Source of the DNA: Phyllobacterium zundukense
Lineage (GTDB): Bacteria; Pseudomonadota; Alphaproteobacteria; Rhizobiales; Rhizobiaceae
Reading direction: 5' to 3'
Assembly: GCF_025452195.1 (NCBI RefSeq)
Contig: NZ_CP104973.1
Location: 1,550,001 to 1,614,000 of the forward strand
Length of the DNA: 64,000 bases
The notes beneath the pieces are model-generated. The model saw only the letters and a list, made by a program, of their open reading frames with translations, was not told where the DNA came from and ran no database searches. Positions 8,273-17,593 of the stretch are shown here, one piece after another. The position numbers were made by a program, and so were the translations under genes. Position 1 is the first letter of the stretch. Each line of letters begins with the position of its first letter.

Positions 8273-9451
8273 CTACGCGGCTCGATGGCTTGGCTTGAGC
8301 GAAGGGCGAAAGCGCTTGAGCAGTGTCTTTCCCAACCGGATACCATACATCTCGATCGTTCTGTGCAGCCCCCAGCTGATTACATAGACGGGTGGAGCTG
8401 TAAGGACGACCGTTATCAGCACGCGATATTGTTCCGTCATCCCGACATAAGCGGGAAGCCCAGACAGGATGCCTATAATCGGAATCATCAGAAGCAGGTG
8501 AACCAGGTAAACGCTGTACGATGTATCGCCAAGGAAACGAAATGGCCGCCAGTCAAGCCTGCCGACCAAGTCTTCGATCCACGGTTGGCCGAAACGTCTG
8601 GCAATACGCTTGTGAAGGACAAGGAAGCCAAACCCCAGCGCCATCGCGCCCTGCGTGGCGGCATACGTCGCCGACTTCGACCCGAAAATCATGCCCGGCA
8701 CAAGCACCAACATCGCCAGCGAGCCAAAGAAAGCGGATCGCCTGTCTGCGTAAGACGCCGCAGCGGCAAAGAGCATGCCTGTCAGGAAGACATCGATTTT
8801 CAAAACCAGATTTGCTGGCATTGGATAGGCGTCAAAGTAGGCGGGTGCGATCATTTGAAGGGCAAACGCAACCGCAAGGCTCGCCAGCATGGCCGCGGCT
8901 GCCCCAACCCGCGCCCAAAGCAGCATGATGATCGGAAAAGCTACATAGAACTGCATTTCCAGGCCGATGCTCCAATCGGGCAAGGGTGTACGAAAACTGT
9001 ATTCGGGAAGCAGACCAAACAAAAATGATCCGTGAACAAGTGCATTCAACGGTGACTGGTCAGTGTATCGAAGCATCGTGGTTGCCGTTGAAGGCCAAAC
9101 TGTAGCGATCTGTTCACGCCAGCCGCCGACCGAGTTGCCGATGATGAACGAAACGAGCAGAAGAAGGTAGAACACAGGAGCAATCCTGAAAAAGCGTCTC
9201 AACCAGAACATTTGCCATGTCATCGGCGCTCCCCAAGGCTCTGCAACAGACCGCTGGATATAGTGGTGCGTCATGAGGAAGCCCGACATCATCATAAAGA
9301 GATCGACCGCGAAACCGCCTTCGGAGATGATGGGCCAATGAACCGCATTTAACACCGCTGCGTGCGAGGCAAGAACCCAAAACGCAGCCAAACCCCGGAC
9401 CGCATCAAGGTAGGGTAAATGTCTGGCATTCAAGGATGCAGAGGTCGACAT
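8273..9451 (-). CDS. Acyltransferase 3 family membrane protein (OafA/YrhL type)
   Basis: The 392-residue protein has about ten membrane helices. It begins with the family start LPYLDAVRGLAAFWVLASH, including the R-G and the conserved His of the first helix, and has the FFRIAPVFYLLLLV loop. Members transfer acetyl or other acyl groups to surface polysaccharides such as O-antigen or exopolysaccharide. The gene is on the strand opposite csbD and converges with it. There is no glycan gene nearby to indicate the acceptor. A start at 9451 fits the family length. Confidence 0.88.
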   Translation of the reverse strand: MSTSASLNARHLPYLDAVRGLAAFWVLASHAAVLNAVHWPIISEGGFAVDLFMMMSGFLMTHHYIQRSVAEPWGAPMTWQMFWLRRFFRIAPVFYLLLLVSFIIGNSVGGWREQIATVWPSTATTMLRYTDQSPLNALVHGSFLFGLLPEYSFRTPLPDWSIGLEMQFYVAFPIIMLLWARVGAAAAMLASLAVAFALQMIAPAYFDAYPMPANLVLKIDVFLTGMLFAAAASYADRRSAFFGSLAMLVLVPGMIFGSKSATYAATQGAMALGFGFLVLHKRIARRFGQPWIEDLVGRLDWRPFRFLGDTSYSVYLVHLLLMIPIIGILSGLPAYVGMTEQYRVLITVVLTAPPVYVISWGLHRTIEMYGIRLGKTLLKRFRPSLKPSHRAA

Positions 9452-9730
9452 GGCTATCCTTGCTGCATTGCGAAGATGTTATTGACCGAATTTTTGCAAT
9501 GCAGCATAGGGTGACACAAGGGTCAATAGCTGACGCCAGGTTTGTTTCCCGATTGCCGCATGGCCCTTTGATTCTGCAGAAGAACTGCCAGGATAATTTA
9601 TGGGCGGGAACAGCAGCAGTTAGAAGTACCGTTGGATCGCGTTCCGGAAAGCCGAGCCACTGCCATACCTCGAAGTGCGCGCTGGACCATCGTGCAATGC
9701 CCCGCAGTTCGTCGCTGAGGGATCAGCGTT
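9452..9730. other. Intergenic region, no gene seen
   Basis: These 279 bases separate the start of the acyltransferase gene from the end of the FMN dehydrogenase gene, both on the minus strand. Short frames cross it but have no coding-like composition or ribosome sites. It should hold the acyltransferase promoter near 9452-9520 and the dehydrogenase gene's 3' end, but I see no clear hairpin terminator. Confidence 0.4.
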
Positions 9731-10933
9731 TCAAGATCCTTGCTCTGCGAATTTTGATTTCGTCCCGCTTCGTTGTGGGGTGAGACGGGTTCGTTGCAGC
9801 GCCGTATGGCATTCACTTGGCTGCTGAAGGCCGAGCATTGTCAAAGTGACATCGATTTCATCTCGGAGCATGGCAAGCAGATCCTCGGCTCCCGCCTCAC
9901 CGTTTGTGGCGAGCCCCCATAGTGGAAGCCGACCAATCATTACTGACCTGGCGCCGTTGGCAATATACTTCAGGACGTCGCTTCCGCGCTTCACGCCACT
10001 ATCCGCAAGGACGTCAAGATCGTGGCCAACGGCATCTGCGATTCCCGAAAGAACGTCGATCGGCGCGGGCGCAATATCGAGATTGCGGGCACCGTGAGCG
10101 GACACCACGATCCCGTCGGCTCCAGCAGTCTTTGCCAGGTGAGCATCGTGAACGCCAAGAACACCCTTGATGACAAGTTTACCTTTCCACCAGCGTCGAA
10201 GCTGATGGATGTCGTCCCAGTTCAGAAGGTTCTCCAGTCGGACGGCTTCGGCGATGGAAAGTCGGGTGACTGCGCTGCGGAATTCCTGCGGATAATGGCC
10301 ATAGGTGGGCATACCAGTCTCCAGGAGATAGCGAAGCAGGACTCCACACAGCCAACGCGGGTGGAGCGCCACGTCCAGGCCAAGGCGCAGTGAATACTTT
10401 ATCGGAATCGAAAAACCGTTCCGATGGTTGTATTCCCGCTTCGGGCTTGTGGGGGTATCGGCCGTCACGACCAGTGTCGTCACCCCTGCCTTTTCCACGC
10501 GTTCCAGCAGCGCGCGTGACAGGTTTCTATCCTTCCACATGTAAAGCTGAAACCAGAGGCTGGCTCCTGGCGCTCCCGCACGGATTTCTTCAATGGTCGT
10601 GATGGATTGTGTGGAGATACAAACCGGGATGCCCATCCGCGCAGCCGCTCGGGCAAGTTTGATCTCGCCGTTGTGTGAGACCAGTCCCGCCAGTGCCGTC
10701 GGCGCCACAACCAACGGCATCGCCGTCGTTTCACCGAGAATTTCGGTTCTCAGCTCGCGCTGAGGGTGACCAGTCAACACGCGCGGAACGAGCGTTATCG
10801 AATCGAGACTGTTTCGAAGGCATCGCAGGGCATTCTCATCTTCGGTTCCACGATCTATATATTCGAAGAGGGCTTTGGGAAGAGCTCTCCGGGCGGCGTC
10901 GCGAAAGCCCCCCGCGTTCAAAGGTCTCTGCAT
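9731..10933 (-). CDS. FMN-dependent alpha-hydroxyacid dehydrogenase (LldD / glycolate oxidase family)
   Basis: The 400-residue product shows the FMN-dependent L-2-hydroxyacid dehydrogenase fold: F-E-Y-I-D-R-G near the N-terminus, PLVVAPTALAGLVSHNGE, STQSITTIEEI, LVIKGVLGVHDAHLA with the flavin-contacting Lys, and VSAHGARNLD with the active-site His. The family usually has HGGR there; this has HGAR, which may shift substrate preference. It oxidises an L-hydroxyacid and passes electrons to oxygen or the membrane chain. The start at 10933 (MQRPLNAGGF) has AAGG 8-11 bases upstream and does not run into the regulator gene. It lies downstream of that regulator on the same strand. Confidence 0.87.
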   Translation of the reverse strand: MQRPLNAGGFRDAARRALPKALFEYIDRGTEDENALRCLRNSLDSITLVPRVLTGHPQRELRTEILGETTAMPLVVAPTALAGLVSHNGEIKLARAAARMGIPVCISTQSITTIEEIRAGAPGASLWFQLYMWKDRNLSRALLERVEKAGVTTLVVTADTPTSPKREYNHRNGFSIPIKYSLRLGLDVALHPRWLCGVLLRYLLETGMPTYGHYPQEFRSAVTRLSIAEAVRLENLLNWDDIHQLRRWWKGKLVIKGVLGVHDAHLAKTAGADGIVVSAHGARNLDIAPAPIDVLSGIADAVGHDLDVLADSGVKRGSDVLKYIANGARSVMIGRLPLWGLATNGEAGAEDLLAMLRDEIDVTLTMLGLQQPSECHTALQRTRLTPQRSGTKSKFAEQGS

Positions 10934-10952
10934 TTTCAGTTGCCTTGGCAGA

Positions 10953-11612
10953 TCATGAGACGGCGAGGACCCAAAGCACTTTAGCGTCGCGCTCGCCGGC
11001 GGATGTCCACACGTGCTCGGCATTGGCATCGTAGTAGATCGAATCTCCCTCGTTTAACACAAGCGGCTCATACAGCTTGCTGTGGACGACAAGAGTTCCT
11101 TCCAGGACGGTCAGGAAAATTTCGGCCCCCGATTTTGCCCAGATCTTATAATCATCGGGTGAACGTGCCGAAACGGTCGTCATAATCGGTGTCATTTTCT
11201 TGTTGCGTAGATCCGAACACAAGAAGTTGTTGGCACACGTATTCGTGTCATGAGCCTTGCCGTTTCCAGCCCGCGTAACACTGCGGCGGCCATAGCCGCT
11301 TGGCGATGTATTTTGCGCATTCAGCAATTCCATCAAATCAATTCCGAGGCCAACGGCGATCCGCTGCAGCGTTCCGATTGTCGGGGAAAGTTCATTGCGT
11401 TCGATCTTCGAAAATGCCGAGGCAGATACGCCCGTCGCTTTGCTGACACTCTGCAACGTCAGGTTTCTGTCCTTGCGAATCTGATGCAAGCGCGCGCCGA
11501 TGTTCATCTCGGATGGCGCGGCATCTGCAATACTGCTGGCGTGTTCGTCGCTCTTGCGGCGAATGACATCGTGGAGCAGTACGCCCTGATCGCTGATTGA
11601 CTGGCTGGCCAT
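10953..11612 (-). CDS. XRE-family regulator with C-terminal cupin domain
   Basis: Residues about 37-95 form an XRE helix-turn-helix: G-A-R-L-H-Q-I-R-K-D-R-N-L-T, then TGVSASAFSKIERNELSPT. The last 70 residues form a cupin barrel (AEIFLTVLEGTLVVHS, LNEGDSIYYDANAEHVW) of the type that binds a small effector. The start at 11612 has GGAG six bases upstream; the frame is open further up but lacks a good site. It is divergent from the aldolase gene, and the dehydrogenase follows it, so it probably controls both sides. It is homologous to PuuR/SutR-like regulators. Confidence 0.85.
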   Translation of the reverse strand: MASQSISDQGVLLHDVIRRKSDEHASSIADAAPSEMNIGARLHQIRKDRNLTLQSVSKATGVSASAFSKIERNELSPTIGTLQRIAVGLGIDLMELLNAQNTSPSGYGRRSVTRAGNGKAHDTNTCANNFLCSDLRNKKMTPIMTTVSARSPDDYKIWAKSGAEIFLTVLEGTLVVHSKLYEPLVLNEGDSIYYDANAEHVWTSAGERDAKVLWVLAVS

Positions 11613-11888
11613 AACCTTCTCCATCAGTTGCCGTCCGAATGCTTTGCTGTTGCGGACTTCACAATCCGCTACCGCAAATGATCCACTCTGGAAAGAAAAA
11701 TACGCTAAAGCCAGAATTTTTCCTATAGTACATTTTTTTGATAAAAATATTGACATGTGCCGAATGCTCATAAATTATCTCATTTGTGAGGCGATCAACG
11801 CAACTAGAAAATAAAACCGGAACGGTCGCGATCACACTGGGAAACCGTGGCCGATCGCGCCTGTCCTCCGACTATGGGACATGCATTC
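11613..11888. promoter_or_regulatory. Divergent promoter region between XRE-cupin regulator and aldolase
   Basis: This AT-rich region separates two divergent genes. A TTGACA on the plus strand at 11750-11755 is followed after 16-17 bases by AT-rich AAATTAT sequence, a possible sigma-70-type promoter for the aldolase operon. No convincing long dyad for the XRE protein was found by eye. Only the location is well supported. Confidence 0.35.
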
Positions 11889-12746
11889 ATGACGACTCTT
11901 TCTGCCAATGAAATTAGTGGCCTCTACACGGCCATAGTCACTCCGATGAAGGAAGACAGAACCGTCGATCTTGACGCCCTGCGCGAGCTTACACGCTTTC
12001 AGTTGGAAAGTGGCGCGGCCGGGGTCGTTCCTATCGGTGGCACTGGCGAATATACGGCTTTCTCGCGATCCGAGCGCAGGGCGATTGTGGAAGCGTGCGT
12101 CGAGGCGTCGGATGGCAAGCCGGTCATTCCCGGTGTCCTGTCCACTGGTTTCAAGGATGCTGTCGAGGCTGGACAGGATTTTGCTGCCGCCGGCGCTTCT
12201 GCCGTAATGACGGTTACTCCTTATTACGCTTCGGGCACCCAAGAGGCGATGCGCGAATACTTCCGGGCCTATCGCCAGGAGATCGATGTGCCTGTTATGC
12301 TTTACCAAATCCCGCGTCGTACCAATGTAACCGTTACCGCCGAGTGCATACAGGGGATGGTCGAAGATCGCTCCATCATCGGCATGAAGTACTCGTCCTA
12401 TGACGTGCCGGAGTTTATCAAGACGATCAAGTATGTCGGTAATCAAATTGCCATACTAAGCGGCGAAGAGCCTCTTTTTGCGACCCACGTCGCACTTGGC
12501 GCTCGCGGTGGCGTTCTAGCGTCCGCGTCGATATATCCCAAGGTCTGGCTTAAAATCTTCCAGCTTGCGCAGGAGGGTAAGCTCCATGAGGCCTTGCAAA
12601 TCCAGGCCCCGATCGACTCCGTCGTCGAGGCAATTTTCCTGGAAACCAATCCCGGGCCTCTGAAGAAATACATGGCTCTGGCCGGCATGCCCGTAGGTAG
12701 TGTCAGGCTGCCGTTACAGGACCCGAGGCAACTCTGGCGAAACTGA
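11889..12746 (+). CDS. DapA/KdgD-family aldolase, C-terminus frameshifted
   Basis: The product is a Class I TIM-barrel aldolase of the dihydrodipicolinate synthase family: GLYTAIVTPM, G-G-T-G-E-Y in place of GTTGE, the tyrosine in VPVMLYQIPRRTN, and the Schiff-base lysine in IIGMKYSS. Members cleave or form bonds at pyruvate. ATG 11889 (MTTLSANEIS) fits the family start. The last residues after SVRLPLQDP do not fit. Adding one base to CCC at 12722-12724 continues as PEATLAKLKEVAN and ends at 12787, a normal DapA C-terminus, so the annotated stop is probably an artefact or a mutation. A FAD dehydrogenase and ABC importer follow. Confidence 0.87.
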   Translation: MTTLSANEISGLYTAIVTPMKEDRTVDLDALRELTRFQLESGAAGVVPIGGTGEYTAFSRSERRAIVEACVEASDGKPVIPGVLSTGFKDAVEAGQDFAAAGASAVMTVTPYYASGTQEAMREYFRAYRQEIDVPVMLYQIPRRTNVTVTAECIQGMVEDRSIIGMKYSSYDVPEFIKTIKYVGNQIAILSGEEPLFATHVALGARGGVLASASIYPKVWLKIFQLAQEGKLHEALQIQAPIDSVVEAIFLETNPGPLKKYMALAGMPVGSVRLPLQDPRQLWRN

Positions 12747-12803
12747 AGGAAGTCGCCAATCAAGCCAAGCTAGTGAATCTCGCTTGACGAAAGGCTTATA
12801 TCC

Positions 12804-14225
12804 GTGATCGATCGGCTGCTCGACATCGTTGGCCCCAAAGGGATCGTTAGCGACCCTTCCGAGATGACGCCCTATCTCACGGATTGGCGTGGTCGAAAGC
12901 AGGGCAGGGCCGTTTGCGTGGTTTTGCCCGCCTCGACAGACGAGGTCGCAGCAGTGATGCGCGTGGCCGCGGAAGAAAAGCAGCCGGTTTTCCCGCTCGG
13001 TGGCAATACGGGGCTGTGCTATGGAGCGGTACCCGAAAGTGACGATGCCGAAAAGCCCGGTATCGTACTCTCGCTTCGCCGCATGCACCGTATCCGCGAC
13101 ATCGATACCGTGTCAGATATTATCACTGTGGATGCCGGGGTCATACTTGCTGAAATCCATCAGGCGGCCGACAAAATCGATCGCCAGTTCCCTCTGCGTC
13201 TTGGTAGCGAAGGCAGTGCACAGGTTGGCGGACTCATCTCGACCAACGCCGGCGGCACCGCAGTCGTCCGGTACGGGCCGATGCGCGACCTGGTTGCCGG
13301 GCTGGAAGTGGTCCTGGCGGACGGCCGCATCGTCAACGACCTCGCGGCTCTGCGCAAAGACAACACCGGCTATATGTTACGGCAGCTCTTTATCGGTGCG
13401 GAAGGAACGCTGGGTATCATTACAGGCGCGGCGCTGAGGTTATTTCCAACGCTCTCAAAGAGTGCGCACGCCTGGATCGACGTGGTCTCGCCGGCGGATG
13501 CTGTTAAACTTCTCGCTCGGTTTCGCGCAACTGCCGGCTCATTCATCGAGGCCTTTGAGCTGGTATCCGCCTCTCAGTTCGAGCTCGTCCGGCGGCACGT
13601 GGATCGGGTTCGCATGCCGTTCGCTCAGTTGCCTGCATGGTCACTGATGGTGGAACTCAGCACATCCGACAGTTACACGGACCTGGATGCCATGCTCGGC
13701 GGCCTGCTCGAGGAGGGTTTTGCGGCCGGTCTGGTTGGTGATGCTGTGGTTGCCGCATCCAATCAACAGGCAAAGGAGATCTGGCATGTGCGCCACTCGG
13801 TATCGGAAGCCAACAAGAAGGAAGGCATTGGTATCGTCCATGATATAGCGGTACGGACATCTTTCGTTCCCGCGTTCATCGACGCGGCGGATAAAGTGGC
13901 AGCGGAACGATTTCCCGAGGCCACCACGCAGGTCGTGTGCCATCTCGGCGACGGAAATGTCCACTATATCCTGATGTTCTCGCACGACTATTGGAACACC
14001 ATTGACGACCAGGACGGGTTTGCACTCGACGTCGAAAGGGCGATCCATGACGTCGGCGTCCAATTCGGCGGAACGTTCAGCGCGGAACACGGAGTGGGCC
14101 GTAAGCTCCCCGCGGAACTGGAGCGGTTGTGCGACCCGCTCCGCTACGAACTGATGCAGCAAATTAAACACGTTCTCGATCCGGACGGCAGGATGAACCC
14201 GGGGGTTCTGCTGAAATCGCAGTGA
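12804..14225 (+). CDS. FAD-linked D-2-hydroxyacid dehydrogenase (GlcD/D2HGDH family)
   Basis: The 473-residue protein starts at a GTG. It has the PCMH FAD-binding motifs PLGGNTGLCYG, LGSEGSAQVGGL and STNAGG, then GAEGTLGIITGAALRLFP, and the C-terminal oxidase domain with HLGDGNVHY and SAEHGVGRKLP. The family oxidises D-lactate, glycolate or D-2-hydroxyglutarate using FAD. With an FMN-type L-hydroxyacid enzyme nearby, the cluster could handle both stereoisomers of a hydroxyacid. It follows the aldolase gene by 17 bases if the aldolase frame is corrected. Confidence 0.9.
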   Translation: MIDRLLDIVGPKGIVSDPSEMTPYLTDWRGRKQGRAVCVVLPASTDEVAAVMRVAAEEKQPVFPLGGNTGLCYGAVPESDDAEKPGIVLSLRRMHRIRDIDTVSDIITVDAGVILAEIHQAADKIDRQFPLRLGSEGSAQVGGLISTNAGGTAVVRYGPMRDLVAGLEVVLADGRIVNDLAALRKDNTGYMLRQLFIGAEGTLGIITGAALRLFPTLSKSAHAWIDVVSPADAVKLLARFRATAGSFIEAFELVSASQFELVRRHVDRVRMPFAQLPAWSLMVELSTSDSYTDLDAMLGGLLEEGFAAGLVGDAVVAASNQQAKEIWHVRHSVSEANKKEGIGIVHDIAVRTSFVPAFIDAADKVAAERFPEATTQVVCHLGDGNVHYILMFSHDYWNTIDDQDGFALDVERAIHDVGVQFGGTFSAEHGVGRKLPAELERLCDPLRYELMQQIKHVLDPDGRMNPGVLLKSQ

Positions 14226-14256
14226 ACTACCAACCGAAAGAAGAAAGGGGAATAAC

Positions 14257-15099
14257 ATGGTTTCCAGAAGAGAATTCGCAGGCCTTCTCGGAGGAGGTGC
14301 AATTGCAGCGACCTTAGCCGGTGCAAGCTCGGCTGTGGCGCAAGCCCCGTCGCAAAACTCGTTTCAGCAGATCATCAACTCGAAGAAGCTGCGCATCGGC
14401 GGCGTTGCAACCGGTGCGCCCTGGACAGTAAGGGACAAGGAGAGCGGCCAGTGGGGTGGTCAGTTCTATGACATCGGCAAGGCTCTTGCCACAGATATGG
14501 AGGTCGAGCTTGAAGTCGTGGAGACGACGTGGGGCAACGCCATCCTCGACCTGCAGGCCAACAAGATCGATGTCATGTTCGGAATGAACCCAACACCGAA
14601 ACGCGCCTTGGCCGTGGACTTCACTGTCCCGGTCTATAACAGCGCTCTCGTTGTCATCGCGAAGACGGGTTTCGAACCGAAAACGTGGGCAGACCTCAAC
14701 AAGCCCGAAGTCAAGATCGCGGTCGACATGGGTTCCGCGCACGACCAGGGTGCTTCGCGCCTGTGTCCCAATGCGACAATCGTACGGCTGAAATCGCTCG
14801 ACGAGGCTACGTTGGCGCTCTCCACGGGCCGCGTTGATGCGCAGTGCATCTTCTGGATGGGAGGTGTTCGTGCCGTCAAGCGCGATCCTCGCCTGGGTAA
14901 GGTCATCGCTCCGACGCCGATCTTCGGTTCGACGTCCAACGCGGCCGTGCGACGAGAGGAAGATAAGACCCTCCGTGATTTCCTGAATACCTGGATCGTC
15001 TATGCGCAGGGCCTCGGCCTGGTCCGAGAGGCCGTCGTGTCCAGTCTCGCGAAGGTCGATATCACCCTCGACGACATTCCCGCCGGCGTTACCTTTTAA
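14257..15099 (+). CDS. ABC transporter substrate-binding protein (polar amino acid family 3)
   Basis: The 280-residue protein begins with a signal sequence carrying a twin arginine (MVSRREFAGLLGGGAIAA) and an AxA site near residue 29. The mature part shows the family 3 solute-binding pattern: K-K-L-R-I-G-G, G-G-Q-F-Y-D-I-G-K-A-L-A, L-Q-A-N-K-I-D-V-M-F-G-M-N-P-T-P-K-R-A. It should deliver an amino or organic acid to the permease downstream. GGGGA lies about 6 bases before the ATG. A hairpin follows the stop. Confidence 0.88.
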   Translation: MVSRREFAGLLGGGAIAATLAGASSAVAQAPSQNSFQQIINSKKLRIGGVATGAPWTVRDKESGQWGGQFYDIGKALATDMEVELEVVETTWGNAILDLQANKIDVMFGMNPTPKRALAVDFTVPVYNSALVVIAKTGFEPKTWADLNKPEVKIAVDMGSAHDQGASRLCPNATIVRLKSLDEATLALSTGRVDAQCIFWMGGVRAVKRDPRLGKVIAPTPIFGSTSNAAVRREEDKTLRDFLNTWIVYAQGLGLVREAVVSSLAKVDITLDDIPAGVTF

Positions 15100-15105
15100 T
15101 GATGT

Positions 15106-15134
15106 TTCGGTGCCTGCCTTTGGTGGGCACCGAA
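15106..15134 (+). terminator. Hairpin between binding-protein and permease genes (attenuator or mRNA stabiliser)
   Basis: TTCGGTGCC (15106-15114) pairs perfectly with GGCACCGAA (15126-15134) around an 11-base loop. No T-run follows, so it is unlikely to stop transcription fully. Hairpins in this position often stabilise the binding-protein message relative to the membrane subunits. Confidence 0.5.
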
Positions 15135-15156
15135 CCGGAACACAGGAAGTCGTGAT

Positions 15157-15818
15157 ATGTATAATTGGGATTTCAACATCCTTTGGAGCTACCGTTGGCT
15201 GCTATTTGAAGGAACGCTCGTCACTATTGCCCTAACGGCCAGCATTGTCGTTTTAGGGCTGCTGATGGGGCTGATTGCCGGTCTGGCGCAGATTTCCCGG
15301 TTCGCGTTTCTAAGATGGGTGTCTTGGGCGTATATCGAACTCTTTCGTTGCACGCCTCTTCTTGTCCAACTCCTGTGGTTTTACTATGCACTGCCAATTT
15401 GACGGGCATCGAGATGAGCGCCATCACGGCGGCCGTTCTCACCCTGTCGTTGTATGGCGGATCGTTCTATGCCGAGGTAATCCGTGGTGGCATCGTGGCG
15501 ATCGACGCCGGCCAACGTGAAGCCGGTCTGGCGCTCGGTTTGACGCCAGCGCGGGTGATGCGGCGCATTATCCTGCCACAGGCGATCAAGCAAATGATCC
15601 CTCCGCTCATGAACCAGTCGATCATCCAGTTCAAAAATACATCGCTGGTTTCCGTTCTGGCCGTGCCCGATCTCCTTTACCAGGGGCAATCGGCCGCGAC
15701 GGAAACATACCGTCCGCTCGAAGTCTATACGGTGATTGCGGTCATCTATTTTGTCGTACTCGTGCCACTGACGGCCATCGTGAAGAAGAGCGAGAAGGCT
15801 CTTCGGGAAAGTGACTAA
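15157..15818 (+). pseudogene. Amino acid ABC transporter permease, frameshifted at 15398-15402
   Basis: The first 81 residues (MYNWDFNILWSYRWLLFEG) match the N-terminal half of a HisM/GlnP permease, stopping at TGA 15400-15402 right after LLWFYYALPI. Reading one base back, the -1 frame continues LTGIEMSAITAAVLTLSLYG, then the EAA loop (AGQREAGLALGLTPARVM) to 15818. Together they make a full 220-residue permease. Adding one T to TTT (15398-15400) restores the frame. No other damage is visible, which favours a sequencing error. Confidence 0.85.
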
Positions 15819-15819
15819 A

Positions 15820-16590
15820 ATGATTGCCGAGAACTATAAGATCGAAATCAGTTCGCTCAAAAAGCAGTTCGGCGATCTGATCGTCTTGCGCGATATCAAT
15901 TTAAAGATTGCTCCTGGCGCCGTCATCGCACTCATTGGCCCTTCAGGATCCGGTAAGTCCACGCTGCTGCGTTGCATGAACCTCTTGGTCATCCCGGACG
16001 GCGGCCTTATTCGCATCGGTAACGACGCGTTCCAGTTCGGACCTGGAACGAGTCTTCCTTCAGCTCGCGAGCAGGCTCGTTTCCGTCGCGGGGCAGGCAT
16101 GGTGTTCCAGCATTTCAACCTGTTTCCTCATATGACGGTTTTGCAAAATGTCATGGAAGGACCGGTTTCCGCGAAGAATATGCCGAAGGCCGAGGCTGCA
16201 GTTCTGGCGCGCAAATTGCTTGCCAAAGTCGGGCTGGCCGAAAAGGCTGACGTTTATCCGCAAAGGCTCTCGGGTGGACAGAAGCAGCGTGTTGCGATTG
16301 CACGGGCGTTGGCAATGGAACCCGAGGTGATGCTGTTCGATGAAGTCACGTCTGCGCTCGATCCAGAACTTGTTTCCGAGGTGCTGTCAGTAATGCGTGA
16401 TCTTGCTGCGGAAGGTATGACAATGATCATTGTCACGCATGAAATTGCCTTTGCACGTGAAGTTGCGGACATAGTCGTCTTCATGCGCGATGGTGTTATC
16501 GTGGAAGAAGGGCCAGCGCGCGAGGTCATCGACACTCCGAAACAGGAGGGGACGCGGTCTTTCCTCAGGCATTTTCATACCCGTGGCTAA
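15820..16590 (+). CDS. Amino acid ABC transporter ATP-binding protein
   Basis: The ABC ATPase has Walker [10 protein letters not shown], the Q-loop at [11 protein letters not shown], signature [17 protein letters not shown], Walker [14 protein letters not shown] (with V where most family members have P) and the switch histidine in VTHEIAFA. This is the GlnQ/HisP class powering polar amino acid import. The ATG at 15820 is two bases after the permease stop; a GTG at 15811 is possible. It completes the importer beginning at 14257. Confidence 0.92.
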   Translation: MIAENYKIEISSLKKQFGDLIVLRDINLKIAPGAVIALIGPSGSGKSTLLRCMNLLVIPDGGLIRIGNDAFQFGPGTSLPSAREQARFRRGAGMVFQHFNLFPHMTVLQNVMEGPVSAKNMPKAEAAVLARKLLAKVGLAEKADVYPQRLSGGQKQRVAIARALAMEPEVMLFDEVTSALDPELVSEVLSVMRDLAAEGMTMIIVTHEIAFAREVADIVVFMRDGVIVEEGPAREVIDTPKQEGTRSFLRHFHTRG

Positions 16591-16604
16591 AATGAACGTT
16601 CGGA

Positions 16605-16982
16605 CTAGCGCTGCATATTCATCAGTTCCGGCATGGACATCATGTTCGCATCGAGATTGGCCATGATGATCATTGAACCGAACACGACCAAGGCAACGAC
16701 AAAGACGCCAAAGGCCAGTGCAAGGATGTTGTTGAGGCTGTCGGGTGCGCTGGAGATGTGCAGAAAGAAGACGAGGTGGACGCCCATCTGGGCTATCGCC
16801 AATACGGCAAGCAGGATGGGAACGCCCGGTCCCCAGATCATGTCGGTTCCTGCAACCCAGAATGAAGCCAACGTCAATATGATCGCAAAGACCAGCCCGA
16901 TGAGGTAGCCCTGCCAGCTTCCCCCGGCGACGCGCGGTGCACCGGCCTCCTGATCCTCGGTCGTTTCGATGGGTTCTGCCAT
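16605..16982 (-). CDS. cyoD: Cytochrome o ubiquinol oxidase subunit IV
   Basis: The 125-residue protein has three membrane helices in the COX4-pro pattern: G-Y-L-I-G-L-V-F-A-I-I-L-T, AVLAIAQMGVHLVFFLHI, and a last helix ending in IIMANLDANMM. It stabilises the bo3 quinol oxidase. Its ATG overlaps the cyoC stop, and it is the last gene of cyoABCD. It converges with the ABC importer gene ending at 16590. Confidence 0.93.
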   Translation of the reverse strand: MAEPIETTEDQEAGAPRVAGGSWQGYLIGLVFAIILTLASFWVAGTDMIWGPGVPILLAVLAIAQMGVHLVFFLHISSAPDSLNNILALAFGVFVVALVVFGSMIIMANLDANMMSMPELMNMQR

Positions 16983-17593
16983 TAGCGGGCTCCAAGATAA
17001 ACGATTGTGAAAACACCTATCCAGACAATATCGAGCGCGTGCCAGAACAGGCTGAAACAGCGCAGCCGCCGCAGGACCATCGGACGGAAACCGAGCGTCA
17101 GAACCTGCGCGAACATGACCAGCAACCAGAACAACCCAGCCGACACGTGCAGGCCATGTGTCCCCACCAAAGCGAAGAAGGCGGAAAGGAATGCGCTGCG
17201 ATCTGGTCCGGCACCGCTCTCAATCATGCCATGGAATTCAGACAGTTCCATGCCGACAAAGGTCGCGCCGAGCAGGAACGTAGCCGCGCCCCAGGCGACG
17301 GCCGGGATCAGTTTGCGTTGTTCGACGGTCAAGGACATCAGTCCGCAGGTGAAGCTTGACGCAAGAAGGATAGCGGTCTCGAGAAGGACGCGGTTGCGAT
17401 CGAAGAGATCGTCCCCCGAAGGTCCGCCCGCCGTCTCATGCGACAGCACCGCAAACGCCGCGAACAACGCCGCAAATATGACGATGTCGCTCAGGAGAAA
17501 CAGCCAGAAGCCGAAGCTGACCACAACATTCCTCGGCGCGGGGCCGCGTTCAGAAAGTGGAATCTCTGAGTGAGTCGATGAACTTGCGCTCAT
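16982..17593 (-). CDS. cyoC: Cytochrome o ubiquinol oxidase subunit III
   Basis: The 203-residue protein has five helices with the quinol oxidase subunit III pattern: [19 protein letters not shown], then ELSEFHGMI and [19 protein letters not shown], ending [15 protein letters not shown]. The start at 17593 gives a 4-base overlap with the cyoB stop and the standard length. A longer open frame to 18169 runs through cyoB and is not coding. Confidence 0.95.
   Translation of the reverse strand: MSASSSTHSEIPLSERGPAPRNVVVSFGFWLFLLSDIVIFAALFAAFAVLSHETAGGPSGDDLFDRNRVLLETAILLASSFTCGLMSLTVEQRKLIPAVAWGAATFLLGATFVGMELSEFHGMIESGAGPDRSAFLSAFFALVGTHGLHVSAGLFWLLVMFAQVLTLGFRPMVLRRLRCFSLFWHALDIVWIGVFTIVYLGAR

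Noticed and set aside
9598..9816. Short minus-strand frame upstream of the FMN dehydrogenase end
   Set aside because: No ribosome site, overlaps the dehydrogenase C-terminus in another frame, and no recognisable pattern.
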